Source: Amia ocellicauda (lineage: Eukaryota; Chordata; Actinopteri; Amiiformes; Amiidae). From it: a stretch of DNA of 64,000 nucleotides. This document shows, piece after piece, positions 12,749 through 22,799 of this stretch (positions are counted from its first letter, which is position 1; every line of letters starts with the position of its first letter). The stretch is taken from contig NC_089852.1 in NCBI RefSeq assembly GCF_036373705.1, forward strand, positions 32,067,707 to 32,131,706, written 5' to 3'. A program made the translations under genes and the position numbers. The notes beneath the pieces are model-generated. The model saw only the letters and a list, made by a program, of their open reading frames with translations, searched no databases and had not been told where the DNA came from.

Positions 12749-12979
12749 GGGAGCCAGAAATCTTGCTGATTGATAGGGGATCAAATACTTATTTCCCTCA
12801 TTAACATGCAAATCAATGTATAACTTTTTTGAAATGCGTTTTTATGGATTTTTTTGCTGTTATTCTGTCTCTCACTGTTAAAATACACCTACCATTAAAA
12901 TTATAGACTGATCATTTCTTTGTCAGTGGGCAAACATACAAAATCAGCAGGGGATCAAATACTTTTTTCCCTCACTGTA

Positions 12980-13239
12980 ACATCTCCTTCCTGGCACGAA
13001 AAGCAATTAAATCCACAACAGACTTTTAACAAACAGATGTGGGCTATCTATCCACTATGTGGTCCTTTTATCATAGAGAAGAATTTCTTACAAATGTACC
13101 TTATTTACTTTTGCTAGCCTGATCAATCAAATTTGCTCAATTTGTACATGCTATTATTTCTAATGCTAGTATTAATATAAAACATTATATAGTTACTACA
13201 AAACACTTTCTTCAACTTTCCAATACAGGTTCTTCAATA
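12980..13239. other. spacer, nothing recognised
   Basis: AT-rich sequence between the Tc1 end and the LINE tail. Confidence 0.4.
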
Positions 13240-13291
<52 letters not shown>

Positions 13292-13402
13292 TGTTTCAAA
13301 GGCAGACAACCTTGTCCAGGGCAACTTACAAAATATAAGAGCAATACAATGTGCAATAATACAGTGCAATTCAAAGCATAATATATTTTACAAATTCCAA
13401 TT
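13240..13402 (-). mobile_element. L2-like LINE 3' end (first third of a split copy)
   Basis: Begins with (ATT)n (13,243-13,291), the complement of an (AAT)n tail. It continues with the antisense of the LINE tail CCTGGATAAGGGCATCTGCC-type text seen complete at 39,120-39,298. Similarity runs to the TTTACACAAGT point, where the Polinton begins. The LINE resumes at 28,008 with the matching bases and again at 37,159, so this is the 3' part of one interrupted LINE. Confidence 0.8.
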
Positions 13403-13408
13403 TACACA

Positions 13409-13614
13409 AGTAGTAGGAATGTGACTTTCCCACGAAGTGACAGCCGGATGTCCCGCCTCCCGGTACCCATGGACCGGAAGTCCCGCCTTACCTCCGATTG
13501 CCCTTTGAACCGGAACCTCTCCTTCCCAGGTTGTAGGGCCCACAGCCACACAGACATCTTGGTAAGGAACAAGATTATCTTGACAACAGGTCACCACTAC
13601 CCCACCCTGTTGGT
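13409..13614 (+). repeat. Polinton left terminal inverted repeat
   Basis: Pairs with the complement of 27,823-28,007. The two share AGTAGTAG, the AAGTGACAGCC block, CCATGGACCGGAAGTCCCGC and CTTGACAACAGGTCACCACT, with substitutions and small indels between. Similarity ends at CCCTGTTGG. Confidence 0.88.
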
Positions 13615-13643
13615 GTGGGGGTGTAATGTTTAAGAGGTTAAAC

Positions 13644-13699
<56 letters not shown>

Positions 13700-13920
13700 T
13701 TAGGTTATATGTTTTATGATTAGGTTTGGGATGATACAGTGTTAGCAAAATACAATAAATTAAAATAGAATAAGGGGGTGTAATGTTTAAGAGCCTTCCT
13801 TGTAGCGATATCGATAACCTAACCTTATGATTAGGTTTGGGATGATACAGTAATACAAATGACACAAATAAATTAAAATAGAAGAAAAAGAAAGGTAAAG
13901 ACATTCAAAAATGAGACTCG
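13615..13920. repeat. (ATT)n tract and short direct repeats
   Basis: A microsatellite lies at about 13,648-13,700. Two copies of a block containing GGGGGTGTAATGTTTAAGAG (near 13,613 and 13,775) and two of TTAGGTTTGGGATGATACAG (near 13,721 and 13,831) lie just inside the terminal repeat. Confidence 0.75.
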
Positions 13921-14006
13921 GAGTAAAATATGCATCGATGTCAGTCTTTTATTTTGACAGCTCTAAACATGGCAACAAGGTATCAGGTCAGAAGTAGACA
14001 GTGAGA

Positions 14007-14429
14007 TTAGATACTGACACGGGTGACCAATGATCTCCCATCCCCAACACCTACAGCACCCAGGAAGAAACAGCTGAACTGTACTGGACTAGCAACTCCC
14101 TCTACTTGTTTATTGGTAAGGGCTGTGGCACAGATCACAGCTATTCTGTCTAGCACAGTGTAGAAATTGGGTTTGGTCATGAAAGGGATAGTATTCTCAA
14201 AAGAACTCTGCAGAACTTTTTGGACAGTGGTAAAAGCAGATTCACCAGGTGGTGACTCTTTATACAGCATTCTCTTGAGCACATTGGGGTGGGCCTCCAC
14301 TAATTTCTCAACTACTGATTTCACATTAGAATCACCAGTTTCATACAAATCACCAATCTTGTGAGCTATTAGAGTCAGGATGACATTTTCAATCAGAGAT
14401 TCCTCAAACATACGTAAATGTAAGCCCAT
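14007..14429 (-). CDS. small Polinton accessory ORF, function unknown (possible Bcl-2-like fold)
   Basis: An intact frame of 140 codons starts at an ATG in good context (GCCATGG). An acceptor-like TTTCAG just upstream suggests an earlier exon or leader. No family is certain. It is helical and hydrophobic in character. HKIGDLYE near residue 25 resembles the end of a BH3 motif (IGD). The later pair FTTVQKVLQSSF and NFYTVLDRIAVICATA resembles the spacing of Bcl-2 helices 4 and 5, but the canonical NWGR is absent. It lies near the left end of a Polinton, where accessory genes are expected. Bcl-2-like is only a hypothesis. The intact frame in a decayed element is notable. Confidence 0.4.
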   Translation of the reverse strand: MGLHLRMFEESLIENVILTLIAHKIGDLYETGDSNVKSVVEKLVEAHPNVLKRMLYKESPPGESAFTTVQKVLQSSFENTIPFMTKPNFYTVLDRIAVICATALTNKQVEGVASPVQFSCFFLGAVGVGDGRSLVTRVSI

Positions 14430-14630
14430 GGCACCCTGGGGATTCTTTCTCTGAAAAATATAGGGATGAAAATGCAACGTCTTATTGTACAGAAATGCAG
14501 AGCATACACAAACAGTATTTTATTTATGTTTGTAAAATACATGGTAATGTAACCCAATACTAATTCCCTGGGTGCTAGTATTGGATCATTCAAAGTCTGA
14601 GATCACTAATATATTCAAATACATATAAAA

Positions 14631-15524
14631 TGATCAGCCATAACATTATGACCACTGACAGGTGAAGTGAATAACACTGATCATCTCGTTATCATGGCAC
14701 CTGTCAGTGGGTGGGATATATTAGGCAGCAAGTGAACATTTTGTTCTCAAAGTTGATGTGTTAGAAGCATAAAAAATGGGCAAGTGTAAGGATCTGAGCG
14801 ACTTTGACAAAGGCCAAATTGTGATGTCTAGACGACTGGGTCAGAGCTTCTCCAAAACTGCAGTTCTTGTGGGGTGTTCCAGGTCTGCAGTGGTCAGTAC
14901 CTATCAAAAGTGGTCCAAGGAAGGAAAAGCGGTGAACCGGTGACAGGGTCATGGGCGGCCAAGACTCACTGATGCACGTGGGGAGCAAAGGCTTCCCTGT
15001 GTGGTCCGATCCAACAGACAAGCTACTGTAGCTCAAATTGCTGAAAAAGTTAATTCTGATTCTGATAGAAAGGTGTCAGAACACACAGTGTATCGCAGTT
15101 TGTTGCTTATGGGTCTGCATAGCCACAGACCAGTCAGGGTGCCCATGCTGACCCCTGTCCACTGCTGAAAGCACCTACAATGGGCATGTTAGCATCAGAA
15201 CTGGACCACGGAGCAATGGAAGAAGGTGGCCTGGTCTGACGAATCACGAGTTCAAGGTGTTGACTTGGCCTCCAAGTTCCCCTGATCTCAATCCAATCGA
15301 GCATCTGTGGGATGTGCTGATCAAACAAGTCCGATCCATGGAGGCCCCACCTCGCAACTTCCAGGACTTAAAGGATCTGCTGCTAACGTCTTGGTGCCAG
15401 ATACCACAGCACACCTTCAGAGGTATAGTGGAGTCCGTGCCTCGACGGGTCAGGGCTGTTTTGGCGGCCAAAGGGGGACCTAAACAATATTAGGCAGGTG
15501 GTCATAATGTTATGGCTGATCAGT
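14631..15524 (+). mobile_element. Tc1-like transposon, internally deleted
   Basis: Ends carry the GATCAGCCATAACATTATGA type repeat and its complement (CATAATGTTATGGCTGATCA). The broken transposase begins [16 protein letters not shown] (about 14,776) and keeps KKVAWSDESR. It then jumps to [17 protein letters not shown] (15,259 on), losing the segment with the second catalytic aspartate. In-frame stops occur (for example after EGKAVNR). This is a third Tc1 family in the window, non-functional. Confidence 0.88.
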
Positions 15525-15970
15525 GTATTACAATGTCTTGGGTTTCAAAGAAAGGAGGGGGAAGAATAATAAAAAATCTTTCTCTGGAGCTGTGGCAGTT
15601 TGTATAAACAAAAAGACACCCGACACATTTAGTTCAGTTTTGTATTGATACAAATAAAAAAATAAAAGGAATACACTTATAGTACGTGTATGTATTTCAA
15701 TAAGGCCATATATATATTTAAAAAAAAAAACGTATTGCTGCAGCATATATAATGGATGTTGTGCACAACCAAAACAAATAATGTCCAACGGAAGTAAAAC
15801 TAGTATTGTTCTGTCTTACTTGAAGAGAACAACAGTTTGATCCCATCACGTTGAGAAAACAAGCTGTGAATTTAATGTAGATGCTGATCCGTAAAGAAAG
15901 AAATCCTCCCTTTGTAAATTGAATGTCCGCAGCTCCTCTTTGACAACTGAAGATGTGCACATGTGCTCCT
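15525..15970. other. Polinton interior, nothing recognised
   Basis: AT-rich. Short minus-strand frames here have no family resemblance. Confidence 0.35.
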
Positions 15971-16840
15971 ATTAATGATGTAGATTATTCAGGTATAACA
16001 TGAAAAAGGAGAAACAGAGATATTTAAAGTAATTTTCTCCGACTGCACCCGCTACTGGACTTCACTTTACTTTGCAACAACTTACATGTGCTCCTATAGA
16101 TGAGATGGCATATCATTCATATATGCATTAACAAAAAAAAACAAAAAATGTACTCTTAAGTTCACATAAAAACATACAACAACATTTTTAGAGAAAACAT
16201 TGCTGGACTGAGATTACTACAGTAATTAACTATATAAACAATTCCAGCACCAATGATATATAAACATACAGATTTATATTTTGCATTTTATATTTCTTAA
16301 CATGCAAATTGTATACTGTCTTACCTATTAATGATGTAGATTATTCAGGTATAACATGAAAAAGGAGAAACAGAGATATTTAAAGTAATTTTCTCCGACT
16401 GCACCCGCTACTGGACTTCACTTTACTTTGCAACAACTTACATGTGCTCCTATAGATGAGATGGCATATCATTCATATATGCATTAACAAAAAAAAACAA
16501 AAAATGTACTCTTAAGTTCACATAAAAACATACAACAACATTTTTAGAGAAAACATTGCTGGACTGAGATTACTACAGTAATTAACTATATAAACAATTC
16601 CAGCACCAATGATATATAAACATACAGATTTATATTTTGCATTTTATATTTCTTAACATGCAAATTGTATACTGTCTTACCTATTAATGATGTAGATTAT
16701 TCAGGTATAACATGAAAAAGGAGAAACAGAGATATTTAAAGTAATTTTCTCCGACTGCACCCGCTACTGGACTTCACTTTACTTTGCAACAACTTACGTG
16801 TGCTTCTATAGATGAGATGGCGTATCATTCATATAGGTAG
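15971..16840. repeat. 356-bp tandem repeat, about 2.4 copies
   Basis: Units start with ATTAATGATGTAGATTATTC at 15,971, 16,327 and 16,683, a period of 356 bp. The first two full units look almost identical. The third is partial and a little more diverged (CATACG-type changes near 16,797-16,822). The repeat ends where the cysteine-rich gene remnant begins, so it may extend or duplicate that gene's 3' flank. Confidence 0.92.
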
Positions 16841-18068
16841 GACTGCCGTAAACCATTAGGTTGATGCAATGTGACATAATGTGTGCTTGAAAGCAATTTA
16901 AAGTGATATCGCCCCCTTTTGTTTTTCTTCTAAGTAGCGAAACTGCAGGTGGGTTACAGTAAGACTTGTTATTTATAATCTTTTCAACTATTTGCATTAC
17001 TTTCTCATCCACATTTTCTAACAAGTCACTAAACCATCTTGAAGGTAGAGTGCATGTTTCTAGGCAATGTAAAAGATACTGATTCCTCATAGGGTAAGAG
17101 CAACACATAACACAACATTTAACAGGCGTGTGACACTTATTTTGTCACATATAAGAGTTACACTACTCCAGACACTCCCTTGCTCTTAATCTAAAGTTAG
17201 AGAGAGGTGATGTAGTTGGCTGGGGTCACCTATCAGACAGGCCTCACATTTATCAACTAATTCACAGCCTATACAATGTCTTAACACAAGGCCAAGACAG
17301 GCCTTTACAGTATGTGTCATCACTAGTCTTACATGCTCATCATGGTTTTTACAACTATATCTCACACCTTCCCTGTTTGAATCAAAACTCTTGTTGTTTC
17401 TAGCAATGCAAGAACAGAAGCATGCAATGTTCAGTCTTGTTCAGGGTCTTAAAGAGCTGACAGAGGAATCAATATCACTGGTGTCAGGGACTCCATTATT
17501 CTAATGAAGAGAAAAGAAAATAACACTTAAAACTGTAATGAGTCTCTGTAAGTAAATAAATACATGACTATAGAAGATTCTATGACCTCTATATTTACCT
17601 CTCTTTTCACTGATGGCCCAAGTCCTCCATCGGTGTCAGAGGTGCAATTTTCATCCTCACTCCCATGGTCAGGATCCTTGTCATCATCTACAGACTCATC
17701 AGCAGTGTTGACACCTTCATCTTCATCAGACATCTGGGCAGCTTCACTGGGGCTCAGGGGAGGAATTCCTATATCAGACTTTTGTTAAGCATACAAATAA
17801 GGAAAAACTTATTTAAATTCAATTTTCTCTGAAATTCATTTACACACTCATACAGTCTAACAACATGTAAACACAGGCATACATCTTTTTTTAAATGCAT
17901 AAAATTAATTAAACACATTTTTTTCTAAGTATAAATAAAGTCTTACCTCTTTAGTGTCTCCATCTTCAGTCCTTCTAAGTTTTGTGCTCGGTGCCCCAGC
18001 ATCTTCCTCAGCAAAGTGGGCATTAGGGGTGGTCTTCTTAGCTGGTGTAGACACGCGTGTTCCCCATG
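16806..18068 (-). pseudogene. spliced acidic/cysteine-rich Polinton accessory gene
   Basis: Three minus-strand exons are supported by splice signals and matching phase. Exon A (about 18,068-17,947) is lysine/threonine-rich and ends at GAG/GTAAGA. Exon B (17,778-17,599, exactly 60 codons) is strongly acidic (MSDEDEGVNTADESVDDD) and ends at GAG/GTAAAT. Exon C starts at 17,500 after CTTCATTAG. It is cysteine-rich, with C-x2-C-x6-C-x2-C (CIGCELVDKCEAC) followed by DPSQLHH, typical of a zinc-binding fold. One in-frame TGA follows SSLRP, a TAA ends the cysteine region, and a frameshift leads into a last block (16,806-17,108) with CCVMCC. The layout resembles early or oncogene-like accessory proteins of small DNA viruses. 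That role is inference. Confidence 0.6.
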
Positions 18069-18099
18069 TTGTCTCTCACGCTAGGATGCCCAGATACAG

Positions 18100-18575
18100 A
18101 TGGGTGTTAAGATAAACTTCATCATGCGGTGGGCGGTTAAGGTGGGGGTCCATCTCATGATTTTGGAAAGTATTCATCGCTATGACAGGGAAATTAATAG
18201 GTTTCGGGGTATGGAATTCTATGAAGAATTCAGGTTTGTGAACCTTGATCTTGTAGAATCATACATGGAGTCTGTCCGTATTGTGCATGGGGCCGTGCAG
18301 GGGCTTTTAAATGAAATATCACAGAATGTTGGTCCTTATGATTTTGTGCAGTTTAGACTGAGCTCAGCTTCATTAAACAATCCTTTCTATTTAAGTAGGT
18401 GCAATCTGGGGGAGTTGGATGCTGCAGATTTCCTAAAGAGCTTAGCTAATTTACCGTAAAGCCACACCGAAATCTTAACAGATGGCAGTTTGAGAATAAT
18501 GGTGAATGTAATTAGAAATTTGCAAGGTGGTACACAGAGTCTAAAAGGTATTTTGTTTAGCACAGTCGAATCTCT
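18100..18575 (+). pseudogene. Polinton DNA polymerase B, N-terminal fragment
   Basis: Reading frame with one internal TAA (18,457-18,459). Segments such as LESIHRYDREINRFR, YDFVQFRLSSASLNNPF and ADFLKSL...DGSLRIMVNVIRN match my recollection of the conserved N-terminal region of Polinton/adintovirus protein-primed PolB (the FVxFxLxSxxLxxP and LDGSLxIxVxVIRN pattern). Exonuclease and polymerase domains are missing. After about 18,580 the frame passes into a gypsy integrase tail in another frame. It faces away from the minus-strand capsid genes, as in related elements. Confidence 0.6.
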
Positions 18576-18582
18576 TACAGGC

Positions 18583-18932
18583 CCAGGAGCGACAACAGCG
18601 TTTGTACAACAGGGGAGCCCGGTTACAATCGTTCACACTGGGGGACAAGGTATTGGTGTTACTCCCAACTTCAACATCTAAGCTACTGGCTAAATGGCAA
18701 GGACCCTTTGTGGTCACACGCCACTTAACAGGGGGGTGTTGGAGAAACTGAAAATGGCCCCTACTGGGGACAGTTCTATGTCTGTACAGAGAAATCCTAT
18801 TTCTCCTGAATCAGAGCTTGTTATCTCAATTGGGGGGGCGGTTGCCCCGCGCTAGCTGTGTTATTCGGCAGTTATCAACTGCTCCCGTGTTTCCACGTGT
18901 GGCGCATGAGCCGGCTTCTGCGCCCTGTGATG
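18583..18932 (+). pseudogene. gypsy integrase C-terminal fragment
   Basis: The frame starting at QERQQRLYNRGARL continues with FTLGDKVLVLLPTST and KLLAKWQGPFVVTRHL, the GPY/F module at the end of gypsy integrase. It was then interrupted by the Tc1 insertion. The GC-rich DNA at 20,510-20,745 is probably the rest of the same piece. The phase is unrelated to the preceding PolB frame. Confidence 0.75.
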
Positions 18933-18934
18933 TA

Positions 18935-20507
18935 CAGTGAGGGAAAAAAGTATTTGATCAACTGCTGATTTTGTACGTTTGCCCACTGACAATGAAATTA
19001 TTAGTCTATAATTTTAATGGTAGGTGTATTTTAACAGTGAGAGACAGAATAACAACAAAAAAATCCAGAAAAACGCATTTCAAAAAAGTTATAAATTGAT
19101 TTGCATATTAATGAGGGAAATAAGTATTTGATCCCCTATCAATTAGCAAGATTTCTGGCTCCCAGGTGTCTTTTATACAGGTAACGAGCTGAGATTAGGA
19201 GCACTCTCTTAAAGGGAGTGTATAAAAGACACCTGTCCACAGAAGCAATCAATCAATCAGATTCCAAACTCTCCACCATGGTCAAGACCAAAGAGCTGTC
19301 CCAGGATGTCAGGGACAAGATTGTAGATCTACACAAGGCTGGAATGGGCTACAAGACCATCACCAAGCAGCTTGGTGAGAAGGTGAGAACAGTTGGTGCG
19401 ATTATTCGCAAATGGAAGAAACACAAAATAACTGTCAGTCTCCCTCGATCTGGGGCTCCATGCAAGTTCTCACCTCGTGGAGTTTCAATGATCATGAGAA
19501 CGATGAGGAGTCAGCCCAGAACTACACGAGAGGATCTTGTTAATGATCTCAAGGCAGCTGGGACCATAGTCACCAAGAAAACAATTGGTAACACACTACG
19601 CCGTGAAGGACTGAAATCCTGCAGCGCCCGCAAGGTCCCCCTGCTCAAGAAAGCACATGTACAGGGCCGTCTGAAGTTTGCCAATGAACATCTGAATGAT
19701 TCAGAGGAGAACTGGGTGAAAGTGTTGTGGTCAGATGAGACCAAAATCGAGCTCTTTGGCATCAACTCAACTCGCCGTGTTTGGATAAGGAGGAATGCTG
19801 CCTATGACCGCAAGAACACCATCCCCACCGTCAAACATGGAGGTGGAAACATTATGCTTTGGGGGTGTTTTTCTGCTAAGGGGACAGGACAACTGCACCG
19901 CATCAAAGGGACGATGGACGGGGCCATGTACCGTCAAATCTTGGGTGAGAACTTCCTTCCCTCAGCCAGGGCATTGAAAATGGGTCGTGGATGGGTATTC
20001 CAGGATGACAATGACCCAAAACACACAGCCAAAGCAACAAAGGAGTGGCTCAAGAAGAAGCACATTAAGGTCCTGGAGTGGCCTAGCCAGTCTCTAGACC
20101 TTAATCCCATAGACAATCTGTGGAGGGAGCTGAAGGTTCGAGTTGCCAAACGTCAGCCTCGAAACCTTAATGACTTGGAGAGGATCTGCAAAGAGGAGTG
20201 GGACAAAATCCCTCCTGAGATGTGTGCAAACCTGGTGGCCAACTACAAGAAACATCTGACCTCTGTGATTGCCAACAAGGGTTTTGCCACCAAGTACTAA
20301 GTCGAAGGGGTCAAATACTTATTTCCCTCATTAACATGCAAATCAATTTATAACTTTTTTGAAATGCATTTTTCTGGATTCTGTTATTGTTATTCTGTCT
20401 CTCACTGCTAAAATACACCTACCATTAAAATTATAGACTGATCATTTCTTTGTCAGTAGGCAAACGTACAAAATCAGCAGGGTATCAAATACTTTTTTCC
20501 CTCACTG
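18935..20507 (+). mobile_element. Tc1-like DNA transposon, full-length copy B
   Basis: The inverted repeat starts CAGTGAGGGAAAAAAGTATT and ends with its complement, flanked by TA (18,933-18,934 and 20,508-20,509). Length is 1,573 bp. It encodes an uninterrupted transposase. It lies within a gypsy fragment inside the Polinton. Confidence 0.95.
19278..20300 (+). CDS. Tc1-like transposase, full length, altered third catalytic residue
   Basis: 340 codons from an ATG in strong context (CCACCATGG); the frame can be read upstream from a GTG but the family starts at this ATG. Order: paired helix-turn-helix DNA-binding domain ([20 protein letters not shown] to about residue 110, with KWKKHK), then the DDE domain with WSDETK and DNDPKHTAK. 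The third motif reads [10 protein letters not shown], so the DD34E glutamate is aspartate (GAC where copy A has GAA) and the usual SPDLNP proline is leucine. Spacing from the second aspartate is 34 residues. Length is normal. Cut-and-paste activity is expected to be weak or lost. Confidence 0.93.
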   Translation: MVKTKELSQDVRDKIVDLHKAGMGYKTITKQLGEKVRTVGAIIRKWKKHKITVSLPRSGAPCKFSPRGVSMIMRTMRSQPRTTREDLVNDLKAAGTIVTKKTIGNTLRREGLKSCSARKVPLLKKAHVQGRLKFANEHLNDSEENWVKVLWSDETKIELFGINSTRRVWIRRNAAYDRKNTIPTVKHGGGNIMLWGCFSAKGTGQLHRIKGTMDGAMYRQILGENFLPSARALKMGRGWVFQDDNDPKHTAKATKEWLKKKHIKVLEWPSQSLDLNPIDNLWRELKVRVAKRQPRNLNDLERICKEEWDKIPPEMCANLVANYKKHLTSVIANKGFATKY

Positions 20508-20509
20508 TA

Positions 20510-20744
20510 TATAGTTAGTTTGTCATTACATGGTCAACCTGGTGTGGCCTTGCTTCTAGCTGTGCTAGTGGAGCAAGTTCCCAGTAAGAGCGCGACTACG
20601 GTCCTTGCTCCTGGACGGCTCAGGTGTGGCCCTACGGGGCCCCTGAGGTTACTGTCTGGAGTTGTGTTGCCGAGGCCCCTAGCAGTACACCTCGGGCAGG
20701 CTCCCATATCAGCTCACTGCCTTCTCCCTTGCGACGGCTTGGTT
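20510..20744 (+). other. GC-rich sequence after Tc1, probable gypsy tail
   Basis: GC-rich unlike its neighbours. It probably continues the gypsy fragment at 18,583-18,932 past the Tc1 insertion. No domain is recognisable. Confidence 0.35.
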
Positions 20745-21095
20745 ATACAGTATCCCCTCCCCCTTGGGCAGTGCTTCCGACTTTAAAGATAATGATAGGT
20801 TGCGTATGCAACCCGGTTATCTGAAAAAGGAAGCACTGCCCAAGGGTTGCAATGTCGTGTGGGAGTTCTGACTCCCGGCAAAAGAGGATGAACCTGCATT
20901 GGAACCGTTTTATCGAACAGGATGTGGGAAGGGACCTGTTCTGAGTGACGAGTGCAGGGGCCAATGGCAGCTTTGATAGAGTGATGTTTCGATGAGGTTC
21001 CTACAGCAGTGCGCAGAAACCCCTCCCCCTTGGGCAGTGCTTCCTTTTTCAGATAACCGGGGTTACATACGCAACCTGTCGTTTGCATGCCAAAG
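20745..21095. repeat. short MITE-like repeat with nested inverted motifs
   Basis: CCCTTGGGCAGTGCTTCC occurs at both ends, with its complement inside next to GGTTATCTGAAAAAGGAAGC. A related copy is at 51,560-51,935 and fragments lie near 7,080-7,260 and 10,690-10,800. Non-coding. Confidence 0.65.
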
Positions 21096-21719
21096 AACAT
21101 TGTCAGTGGTGTTTAACTATGTTTTGTTTGTTTATCTGTTTTTTGTGATAAGTGTGCTGAACAAAAATGTAACGTGTGATAAACAATGGCATTTGTATGT
21201 GTGAATTTATTAACTAGGTATAACCGTAATTCATGTGTATATAATATTTTATTATCATGTTAACAGGCATTACATATATGAGAATTTCAAATTGCCCCTA
21301 TAGTGTTATTCATACACTGTTCTAACATTGTTTATTTCTGTTAATGACTGATTTAACAATTATGACAGATCCTAAAATGATGCATTCCATTACACATCTG
21401 ACAGCTCTCATTTACACAAAGCTTAAACAAATACACAGGTCTCGTTCTCCGGTTATTATAACTTTTCACAATCTGCATTACCATGTTGTCATTACTAATT
21501 AAAACTTCTTAATACGATTTTAAAATCTGATTATAAGCTAAACCTTTACAGCGCTGTTGTAAAAAATACACACAGTGGTTTCCACATGTTGTGGATAAAG
21601 CAATTTGCAACTGCTTGCTGTTATACACTGTTAACTCTGTGTTTGATAGATTTAGAGAAAAAAAGGAGCATTGGGTGGGAATCTGTAAGAATCAAATAAT
21701 TCACCAATTACTATTATTT
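21096..21719. other. Polinton interior, nothing recognised
   Basis: AT-rich, no coding signal that I can support. Confidence 0.35.
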
Positions 21720-22331
21720 TAGGCAATTGGCCCAGAAAAGAATGTTCCTGGTTGCACACATGACTTCATCTGGCCAGACTGAACACCTTCATCTAAACCC
21801 GATCTACAGGGTATTTTGCATTAGCCACCTGCAGCGCATGGGCATGACTGAACCTGACAGCGGGAGCCACCCTAACCCTCTTCACAAACAGAGCTGCTGA
21901 GAGAATCGTGAGTTTAAAATCTTCAGCGTTGCTCATGAGACAGAACGCTTCTCTGTTATGGGTGAGTTTAATTTTTATATTAACTCAGTTCAGCATTTAT
22001 TTGTCTTGAAAAAACAGGTCTGCATGAATACATGCCAAAAATTCCAGTTTTAGGCTTCCTGCTGTATAAGCCGCCCTATTTCTGAACCCTAGGTTAGCCC
22101 CATTCAGCGTGGTTACTAAGTCAGATAGATCACTGTGTTGTTTAGATCTAAATAGTCTTAGTAGTCCATTCTGGTGATGCAGAATTCCAGTGGTGTGTTA
22201 TCAGAGAGTGCTGTGAGTGATGGTACCTCAACATAGAAGCTCTTCTCAATGCTGGTCTGTGCGGGGGCCAGCTGAAAAAGTTCAAGTTCAGATTTGGTGC
22301 ACTCCTCAGAGCTGCAGTGAATGAAAGCCAT
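21720..22331 (-). pseudogene. Polinton major capsid protein remnant (double jelly-roll/hexon-like)
   Basis: The ATG at 22,331 opens 57 codons (MAFIHCSSEEC..., LAPAQTSIEKSFYVEV, SDNTPLEF) to a TAA at 22,158. After the stop the same frame gives DYLDLNNT. At 21,960-21,720 the text resumes as SNAEDFKLTILSAALFVKRV, RVAPAVRFSHAHAL, KYPVDRV and HSFLGQLP, with stops between. I recall this order from the conserved capsid protein of animal Polintons. The part between is deleted or scrambled. No capsid could be made. Confidence 0.75.
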
Positions 22332-22375
22332 GTTTAAAATATATCCCCACGACTCCTCTTCTTACCGGCACCGTT

Positions 22376-22780
22376 TCATTTATGATTGTGTTTTTTCCGA
22401 ACAGCCCTTCTTTTAACAGGTGCCGGGGGACCTGTGAGCCCTAGTGGTGACGCTCTTTTCCTATTAACACCTCTCCTTATATACATTAGTCCCGAACCCT
22501 CTTGTTTCGGAGCATTTATTCTGTTGGTCACGGCACTTGTAACCTGACCGACCACATCTTTAGCTATGTTTGTGGCGGCCAATCTGATGTGTGATTTGAC
22601 AATTTCTAATCCGCGTCTCAGAAAAGGCATAGCTTTTCTGGATAATACTCTAAATATACCAGCCACCCCCGCACCGTAATGTACCGGCATCCCGGTGAAA
22701 CCGGGGAGTCCATTACAAGCTTGATACTTGTAGTAGTTCCTGTACATGTACAGGTTCCCATAGTTTTTAACAATAACCAT
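22376..22780 (-). CDS. Polinton minor capsid/core-like protein, intact ORF
   Basis: 134 codons, intact. Near the N-terminus GLPGFTGMPVHYGAGVAGIF is followed by FRVLSRKAMPFLRRGLEIVK, a glycine-rich then amphipathic pattern that I associate with a small conserved late protein of Polintons/adintoviruses. A basic tail (VKRRAVRKKHNHK) suggests nucleic-acid or capsid contact. It lies 45 bp upstream of the major capsid remnant on the same strand, and directly downstream of the next late gene. It is the only late gene here without a break. Its exact structural role is inferred. Confidence 0.6.
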   Translation of the reverse strand: MVIVKNYGNLYMYRNYYKYQACNGLPGFTGMPVHYGAGVAGIFRVLSRKAMPFLRRGLEIVKSHIRLAATNIAKDVVGQVTSAVTNRINAPKQEGSGLMYIRRGVNRKRASPLGLTGPPAPVKRRAVRKKHNHK

Positions 22781-22799
22781 GATTTAAAAGTGGTTGTAT

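Noticed and set aside
15971..16840. CRISPR-like array
   Set aside because: Units are 356 bp and contiguous without spacers; the genome is eukaryotic.
18583..18681. C-terminal part of the PolB-like frame
   Set aside because: From about 18,583 a different frame gives a clear gypsy integrase tail, so this part is not polymerase.
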